A stretch of DNA of 64,000 nt, taken from NCBI GenBank assembly GCA_009363875.1, contig CM018690.1, positions 13,423,971 to 13,487,970 on the forward strand, given 5' to 3'. Numbering within the stretch: the stretch's first letter is position 1; every line of letters starts with the position of its first letter. Source of the stretch: Mikania micrantha (Eukaryota > Streptophyta > Magnoliopsida > Asterales > Asteraceae). Below, piece after piece: positions 58,095-64,000 of the stretch. The notes below the pieces were generated by a model. That model saw only the letters and a program-made list of their open reading frames with translations. It did not search any database and was not told the DNA's origin. Made by a program: the position numbers and the translations under genes.

Positions 58095-58796
58095 TCACCG
58101 CAGAAAGTACCATAATCCGTCCAACACCATGGCTATAATGACCAACCCTATAGCCACACATAATAACCTAGCCTCTAAGCTCATGCCCTCTAGCACTCCC
58201 ATCATCACTCCTCTCATCACTATCACTCGCTGCCAGAATGCAGCTATCATCCCCTGAATCATGGTTCTCCTCATCCTCTCCTCGATCATAGCCCGCCAAG
58301 CTTGCGAGCCAGCATCCAGTGCATTCATCTGTTCCATCAACAACAGATGAGATGTGAGTATCTCGAACACAGTGGTACGTGTATCTTCCCCAATAGCATG
58401 AGACTCCTGTAACTCTAGTCGAGTCCCCTGAAGATCTAAAGTCACCTGGCGAAGCTGTGCCCTAAACTCCGCCTGCTGTGAGGACTCTCCTACCTCATGT
58501 ACAGTGTCAGGCTCATCCCTAGGCGCCATCTGACGTCTAATAGGAAAACCTGTCGTCTTGCGAGCTTGACCTCGCATACGTCTGAGTCCATCCCATGCTG
58601 GAGCTCTCGGTGGAGATGGCATAGGTGCTGGTTCAGGTGCTGGTGCTGGTGCTGGTGGTACAGGTGCATCAGCCTGAGAAGCAGCTGCAGATGCCTCCGA
58701 TGGATCGGAGTCAGAACCCGAACTTGAGCTCGGGGTATCGTCTAGTATCACGTAAGGAAACCGCTGATAAATGTATCTCTCTCTTTGGTCTGCCAT
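58095..58796 (-). CDS. Pre-gag accessory ORF of gypsy element 3 (coiled coil plus C-terminal membrane segment)
   Basis: An intact 233-codon ORF in the sense direction lies between the PBS and gag. Residues 1-45 are Ser/Asp-rich, 46-75 Pro/Ala-rich and 76-105 basic. About residues 115-190 form a probable amphipathic or coiled-coil helix (AEFRAQLRQVTLDLQGTRLE, then LLLMEQMNALDAG). Residues about 205-231 are hydrophobic (ARLLCVAIGLVIIAMVLDGL) and look like one C-terminal membrane span. There is no signal peptide and no gag, integrase or classical envelope motif. It is unrelated by eye to the element 1 pre-gag ORF but similar in place, direction and coiled-coil content. Function unknown; an envelope-like or trafficking role is only a guess. 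Confidence 0.65.
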   Translation of the reverse strand: MADQRERYIYQRFPYVILDDTPSSSSGSDSDPSEASAAASQADAPVPPAPAPAPEPAPMPSPPRAPAWDGLRRMRGQARKTTGFPIRRQMAPRDEPDTVHEVGESSQQAEFRAQLRQVTLDLQGTRLELQESHAIGEDTRTTVFEILTSHLLLMEQMNALDAGSQAWRAMIEERMRRTMIQGMIAAFWQRVIVMRGVMMGVLEGMSLEARLLCVAIGLVIIAMVLDGLWYFLR

Positions 58797-59140
58797 CGCT
58801 GTATAAACAGAATACTCGAATCAGTACCATGAAAAAAAAAATATATTGGATAATAACATTCAACATACACATGATGTCCGACGTTTTTCCTATACTAACA
58901 CAACTATTCGTCTTTATAGTTATTGAGGTTCTGCTTGAATTAAAGTAAACTAGAACACACAAGTGTTGCAAATTCCAGTTGTGCTGGCCAGTCAAAACTG
59001 TAATTTGTACTACTTGATTATTCTGGCTTAATTCAAAAACAAGTTTTGTTCAATTGTTATGTTCGGTGCTCTCTGTGTAACTATACGAGCCTATGGTTAT
59101 AGTCTAGGTCTCTAAGTCAACCTAATTCTCTATAACCTGT

Positions 59141-59153
59141 GGCTCTGATACCA
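59141..59153 (-). other. Primer binding site of gypsy element 3
   Basis: The minus strand reads TGGTATCAGAGCC three bases inside the 5' LTR, a perfect initiator-tRNA-Met type site. Confidence 0.92.
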
Positions 59154-59156
59154 CCC

Positions 59157-61214
59157 TGTCACACCCCCACCCCTCGTCACCTCCAGTCTGGTCTGACGTC
59201 ACTGAACCGGTTGCGGAAGCATAGTGGTGATGTCTCCGAGGTGAGGTGTGACTTACTTGAACCAATATCATAAGCACACAGATTAACTTAAAGTAAATAC
59301 ATTACCAGGGTGTCGCAATCACAACCACATTGCAACTATATTTATTTAATTACAATACTAATTATTAAAGTGCAAATATCTCAAAAGTGCATCCTCACCG
59401 GCTATTACTGCTTACCTGCAAAAAGGTTTGAGTTTGAAACGTCAGCACAAAGCTGGTGAGTTCGACAGTTCATTTTAAAACAATATGATATGATAAGCAC
59501 GTTCTCAAAAGTTCAGTTCCGGATAACCATGGGACTTGTATCTAGTTCCTTTCGGACGTCTAGTCTGTCTCAAGATATTACCCGTCGGTACATATCTTAA
59601 TGCCTCATTATCTTAATGTCTATCATACTATTAAGAAGTTCAGGAAACAGATAACAAACATTCACACAAGGGGAGATGCAATCCTCTCAGCGAATGGGGT
59701 GTCAACCAATAGTACTATCAATGTTTTCTGTTCGGCCACACTTGGGTTCACTAGATACAGTTCAAAAATGAGGACTTTCAGTTCCATGATAGAGTTCAGT
59801 CTACAGGCAAAATCCCATGAAATCCCACAAAATCACATGAAATCACACAGATATCATTGATGCATATCATATGTTCAGACAACAGTTTGCAGAGTTTCCC
59901 CGATGTTTATAAAAGATTAAAAATAAAAGGGGTTGTACGAAACTCACCTGATGATAATAGGGTAGCAGAGTATCACCAAACTGATAGTACAGAAATGATT
60001 CTGCATTTGGTTATCTTTAATAAGTTATTTATGTTCTAGTTTGCTGATTAGATCCTTCTGAACGTTCAATGTCAAAGACATTGCTTAGTAAATCATCAAC
60101 TCGATATTAATTATATAATTAATTAATTTAAGGTTATATCATACAATGTATGATAATGTAGGAACCTATACTGATTCAGATTCCTAATACAAAGTTGATG
60201 ACACTCTTGATTAATCAGAATAATCTCAGATTAACCAAATAGTTAATGTTGTTGATTATAATGCTAAAACAGTTTCTAGATGATTTAATGACTTAGAAAT
60301 GATTAATCCTTATTATTGATTACCCAAATATCATGAAATATCACAATGTAGCATTAGAATAGGTGAAATAACCAGATTTAACATACTAATCTGACTGTTA
60401 TCACAAACATCAGATAATCATTCCAATGAGTATGTTAATGATTATGATTAGTTTGAAACACCTGGATTTAACCTTTGCATTTCAAAGATTAATCAAACTA
60501 ATCACCTACATTGTCATAATCAAATGGTTTAAACCATTATAATCATGGGTATGATTTCATGAAAATCGGGCATTACAACGGATCAAAACAAGGATTTAAC
60601 CGTTAGAACTTCGTGTTCTTCGTTTATAATCAATCCTAGTCATCATCTAGGCAATAATCAACAATCCTAACTATCTCATTACGTTCAAAATCAAGATCTA
60701 ATCAATCAAAATCAAACTAGAAGGTTAAAATGAACCGTTACCTGTTCTGACGAATTTCTGCGCGTATAACAACGATCAGGACTTGAAAATACGATCCGTG
60801 GCACGATCGGGATATTTAGAAGGCTTTGATTTGAAGTATGAAGGTGTTAGGAAACCATTTTTTCGCCTGGAGGTCGCTTGGGGTCGAAGAATTGCGTTTT
60901 TGAGTCTTTCCAGACGTTCTGATCGTTTAAACAAAATTTTTGCCGACATAGTACCTGGGCGCATCGCCCCAACTGGAGAGTTGGGGGTTAGGCGTACCGC
61001 CTGGCGTGTTTTTCTTCCAATATTTGATTTAAACTTCGTTTCGCGATTCCGGGAGCATACGAACTCCGTTTTGCGCACGGTTTTCGCCCACGTTCATCAT
61101 TTTTCACATACTATCAATCCCCAATAACAAAAGTTACTAAATCCTCGTGGATTTCAAGCACGACCAAATGTGCTCACGTCATTAATGCCGAATTCTTCGT
61201 ACGCAACTGTCACA
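59157..61214 (-). repeat. 5' LTR of gypsy element 3 (2058 bp)
   Basis: It is nearly identical to 50397-52454. The differences I can see are single-base, for example at 59331, 59537, 59619, 59630, 59688 and 59743. Confidence 0.96.
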
Positions 61215-61219
61215 GTAAG

Positions 61220-61931
61220 CCTTTGCATGGATTGCTTAAAACATCCTCATCGGTAATTTAAAATTAGGTTGAGTAATCATATAAAAAATAAAAAAATGAA
61301 AAATTATTTTTTTGGACCTTAGCCATAACATGTTTGGTTGAACAACCCACGTTGCAACCTTTATTTTAACCCAAAATTATATTTTTCTTTTATAAATTTT
61401 AATTTTTAACTTTTAAAAAAAATCTAATCACACGAATTTGTTTATATATTTTCTGAACATTCTGGCATATTCTTTTTTTAAAAACCGAGTTATTTGTTAT
61501 TTATAAAAAACGTATTGTAGATTTATCTGGTTCTATGTTTCTAGTTTTATATTTCAAATAATTAATTTTTTTGAAATAAAATAAATATTTTAATATCGTA
61601 GAAATAAATATAAATCATATTTATATAAAAATGCTAGATTATGTTGGGTTGTTAACATGTATGAAAGGTTAAATTAGGCTGAGTTGTGTATATGTAAAAA
61701 GAGAAATTAATTTTTTTTTTAAAAGGTTGAATTGGATTGAAAATGGTGACATCTATCAAAGATAAAACAAAAACATGTTTTAATAACAAAATTTCATGAT
61801 CGTTAAGAAAAAATAATAACAAAATAAAAAAAAAAACACAGTCATGAATTAATAACATAGTTTTATGATTGTTAAGAAAAAAAAATAATAACTAAATACT
61901 TATAAAAATTCTTTATTTGCTTGTAATTACA
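61220..61931. other. AT-rich spacer
   Basis: Oligo-A/T runs and two similar TTAACAACATNATTTCATGATNGTTAAGAAAAAA segments (about 61780-61812 and 61845-61884). No gene is seen; the 68-codon minus-strand ORF at 61652-61858 is low complexity. Confidence 0.4.
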
Positions 61932-61946
61932 ACATTTAGTGATAGT

Positions 61947-62158
61947 TTTTTTTTGAACGGCGGTGAGAACCATACCCCTGTTGCGTAGAAACCATGTGGA
62001 ATGAGTAAACCTTCACCCCCAATCGGAATCGAACCTAGGATAAACCACAAGCTGACCCTTCACCTGGTGTCCTTCAAACTTGCCCCCAGATGGATTCGAA
62101 CCCAAGACCTCCGTAATGAAATGTGAGAGCCCTAACCATTGGGCTGGATTTTCAGGAC
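61947..62158 (-). mobile_element. tRNA-derived SINE with 15-bp target duplication
   Basis: On the minus strand an A box (CCAGCCCAATGGTTAG) and a B box (GGTTCGAATCC) lie at tRNA-like spacing near the 5' end at 62158. A second GATTCGAACC-like motif (plus-strand GGAATCGAACC, about 62025) follows in the body. The 3' end is A/T-rich (plus-strand TTTTTTTTTGAAC). The flanks ACATTTAGTGATAGT (61932-61946) and ACATTTTCTGATAGT (62159-62173) agree at 13 of 15 bases. Confidence 0.8.
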
Positions 62159-62345
62159 ACATTTTCTGATAGTAAAGTTACTTTAAAAAAATAACTTTTA
62201 ATAAAAGATTTGAGGAACATCTTTACCGTAATTTTTTTCTCTAACATTATTCTCACTCTTTTTAACCTACATGTCAGACGGTATGTGCACAATAAGTCTC
62301 TCTCAGTCTCTCATGCCGTATCCGGATACTCCATAACCTTATAGC

Positions 62346-63163
62346 TAGGGTGTTCATGAGTCGAACTGAACCAAGTCAAGGGTCAACTCAGACTCGTCTA
62401 GTTTTTAACCGAGCTTGTTCAGCTTGGTTCTTTTCTGGCTCGGTTTTACATAAGAAAGTTTAATTTTGAATTGCATTCACCTCAAATTGGCTTGTTTTCT
62501 CCAATGAGTAATGGTTTCTACAAAGGCCAGATGCAAGAGACGCATGGCTGTGGTCTGTGAACGACTGCCGACCGACTGTGGTACGTGACCAACAGGCATC
62601 TTGCTGTTACCGCGTTAGATCCCACCTGCGTATGGTTGTGACCGACCTGCGTGTGGCTTAGACCAATCGTTGTTCGGTTGTGACCGCGCGAGAAACGTCT
62701 TGTGTGAGGACTGTGACTCCAACGTATTTGGTTATTAGGGTTTGAGAAGTAAAGAGTAAAGAGACGTGAATATGTGGAATTAAGAATTAAGAATATGATT
62801 TAGGAATGGGGGATCGGTGAAACATGCGAGAATTGAGATACATTTCGTGTTTCTGTCCTCTTTTCTTTTATTTTTTTAACATAATTATAAAATAATACCT
62901 AAGTATATTTATTATTGAAAGTAACCCTATAGTTTTATATTTTAGTATAGCATGTTGTACAAATGAGCCGAGCATACGAGCCAATCAACGAGCAAGCTAC
63001 GAGTCGAGCCAGCCTTGGCTCGGGCTCAGCTCGGTTACAAAATGAGCTGGCTCGGCTCGGTTACAAACGAGCTATATCCTAGCAGAGCTTTATCTAAGTT
63101 TTTTCCGAACGAGAGATACGAGTCGAATCCGAGCTTCAAGCTTTCGGACAACCCTACTCATAA
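62346..63163. mobile_element. Possible hAT-like non-autonomous element
   Basis: It starts TAGGGTGTTCATGAGTCG and ends with the complement of TAGGGTTGTCC. Both flanking arms are rich in GAGC/GCTCGG words in opposite orientation (GGCTCGGTT; CCGAGC). The 8-bp flanks CTTATAGC and CTCATAAT match at only five positions. The centre (about 62520-62720) is a GC-richer block with repeated GTGACCGACCTGCGT-like words of unknown origin. Confidence 0.4.
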
Positions 63164-63434
63164 TAAGCGGCACAAGGGGCCTCCGACCGACATCCACTAT
63201 GTATTCGCTACAACAAATTCTTCGTATGGATGGTCCAACTCATGATCAACACGTGTATATTAATTATCTCCATCAATTAATCAAATCGATTTGCGGCTTC
63301 TCTCGTGGACAATTATTTGCGCTTCTTCACAATGTAAACAATCAAACACTTGTCTTTCTGAACAAGATTTTTCACATAGAATTTATTAGAAGATTATTGA
63401 ATATATTTAGACTATTATTAACTTATTAATTTTT
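63164..63434. other. Spacer with a small ORF of unknown meaning
   Basis: An open stretch at 63199-63429 (76 codons) has ordinary-looking amino acid composition (DGPTHDQHVYINYLHQLIKS) but no family that I recognise. It may be a chance ORF or a gene relic. Confidence 0.25.
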
Positions 63435-63770
63435 TTTTCATGACTTATAATTATAAATGTAATAAGCAAACAAAATTAAATAAAGATATGCAACTCATCA
63501 AATTAGTAAATGTAACTCACGAATTTCGTATGTAACTCATAAAGTTATATATAACTCATATTATATACTCATATGTAACATGTAATCTTATAATAAAAAA
63601 GAATTGTGAGCTATATGTAATAATGTGAGTAAATATATTTTTTCTTATTTTATATTTCTAACTTTATAATTAGAAAAAAAAATGGAAAACAAAAAAAATT
63701 AATTAATAATATTGTGATTAACTTTCTAAATTTTCTTCAAAATAAATGTTCTCTTATGAACCTTCTCTTA
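63435..63770. mobile_element. Worn MITE related to 26553-26966
   Basis: It shares the TATGTAACTCATA-type repeats and the right-end GTGATTA-x-TTT-TTCTTCAAAAT...CTTATGAACC block with the MITE at 26553. The left end is unclear. 63771-64000 is AT-rich with nothing recognised. Confidence 0.4.
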
Positions 63771-64000
63771 ACATGAGTGCCATGTTCTCTTAGACTCTAC
63801 AATTAGCAAAATCCACGTTCAAAATTCGAATAGATAAAAAAATTGTTGTAACGATTCGAACTATATAAATAAACTTCATTTTACTACAATAATTCTTTTT
63901 TATTTTTGTTTTCAGATTTTTTATCATCTCAAATGTTCTAAATCTATTTTTGAAATTTTTTTTATACAAAGACATGTTTCTAGTTAGGACCTGTTTGGTT

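Larger units (their letters stand above)
50397..61214 (-). mobile_element. Ty3/gypsy LTR retrotransposon 3, complete, very recent, with pre-gag ORF
   Basis: Two 2058-bp LTRs of equal length differ at only about six or seven sites by eye. The 5-bp target duplication GTAAG is exact (50392-50396 and 61215-61219). PBS, pre-gag ORF, gag-pol and PPT are present. Pol is open except for two nonsense codons with no frameshift. The chromodomain-like C-terminal tail suggests a Tekay/Del-like chromovirus, a clade placement that is inference. Confidence 0.96.

Noticed and set aside
62025..62158. tRNA-like A and B boxes that could suggest a tRNA gene
   Set aside because: No cloverleaf or acceptor stem could be formed. 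The unit is about 212 bp with target duplications and a T-rich tail on the plus strand, which fits a SINE.
1..64000. A previously undescribed multi-gene system such as a defence or biosynthetic cluster
   Set aside because: Apart from the AP2/ERF gene, recognisable coding DNA belongs to Helitron or Ty3/gypsy elements or pseudogenes. Nothing supports a wider system.

Overview
This is plant nuclear DNA, most likely from a eudicot with a large, repeat-rich genome. The evidence is the AT-rich spacer DNA, several Ty3/gypsy elements with long LTRs and tRNA-iMet primer sites, a plant-type Helitron (RPA-like plus RepHel genes), tRNA-derived SINEs, many MITEs, and an AP2/ERF transcription factor gene. 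The gypsy and Helitron protein styles recall Asteraceae, but that family placement is an inference from memory. Only one ordinary-looking host gene is visible: an AP2/ERF gene at 24798-25310 on the minus strand.

Left part (1-19782): a decayed autonomous Helitron on the plus strand. It holds an RPA70-like remnant (637-1320), an F-box pseudogene (2160-3200) and a RepHel gene (from about 3318). The Helitron ends at a 3' hairpin and a CTRR-like terminus near 19782. A Ty3/gypsy element (6735-17890, plus) sits inside the RepHel coding sequence, between the HUH/linker part and the PIF1 helicase part. Removing it with one 5-bp target repeat restores the reading frame.

Middle part (19783-30452): a dense field of small transposons around the AP2/ERF gene. 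I see two hAT MITEs with 8-bp target duplications, long-TIR MITEs, three Helitron 3' ends with CTAG (two minus, one plus), and three tRNA-related SINE candidates in the window (two here), of which 27129-27287 and 61947-62158 have recognisable target duplications. Microsatellites and possible hAT-like GGTGTT elements fill much of the rest.

Right part (30453-61214): four more LTR-element insertions. (a) A degenerate plus-strand gypsy element (30453-about 35930) has lost its integrase, has a broken protease motif, and has a repeat-rich LTR. (b) A minus-strand solo LTR (36097-49828, target duplication TGTTT) is split by (c) a complete minus-strand gypsy element (38016-48966, target duplication GTGCA). 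(d) A second complete minus-strand gypsy element lies at 50397-61214 (target duplication GTAAG). The LTR pairs of (c) and (d) are almost identical, so both are recent, yet their pol genes carry stops or a frameshift. The last 2.8 kb holds a SINE with a 15-bp target duplication, a possible hAT-like element and an AT-rich MITE relic.

The most unusual observations are three. Two of the gypsy elements carry an extra ORF between the 5' LTR and gag; both encode a predicted coiled coil, one with a C-terminal membrane segment. A short GC-rich hairpin module (AGGCG-GTA-CGCCT in the sense strand) recurs in the LTRs of three otherwise diverged elements, with pairing kept outside the core. The AP2/ERF protein keeps a group-X-like cysteine motif but has lost most of the usual DNA-contact residues. 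I found no evidence for a wholly new multi-gene system.
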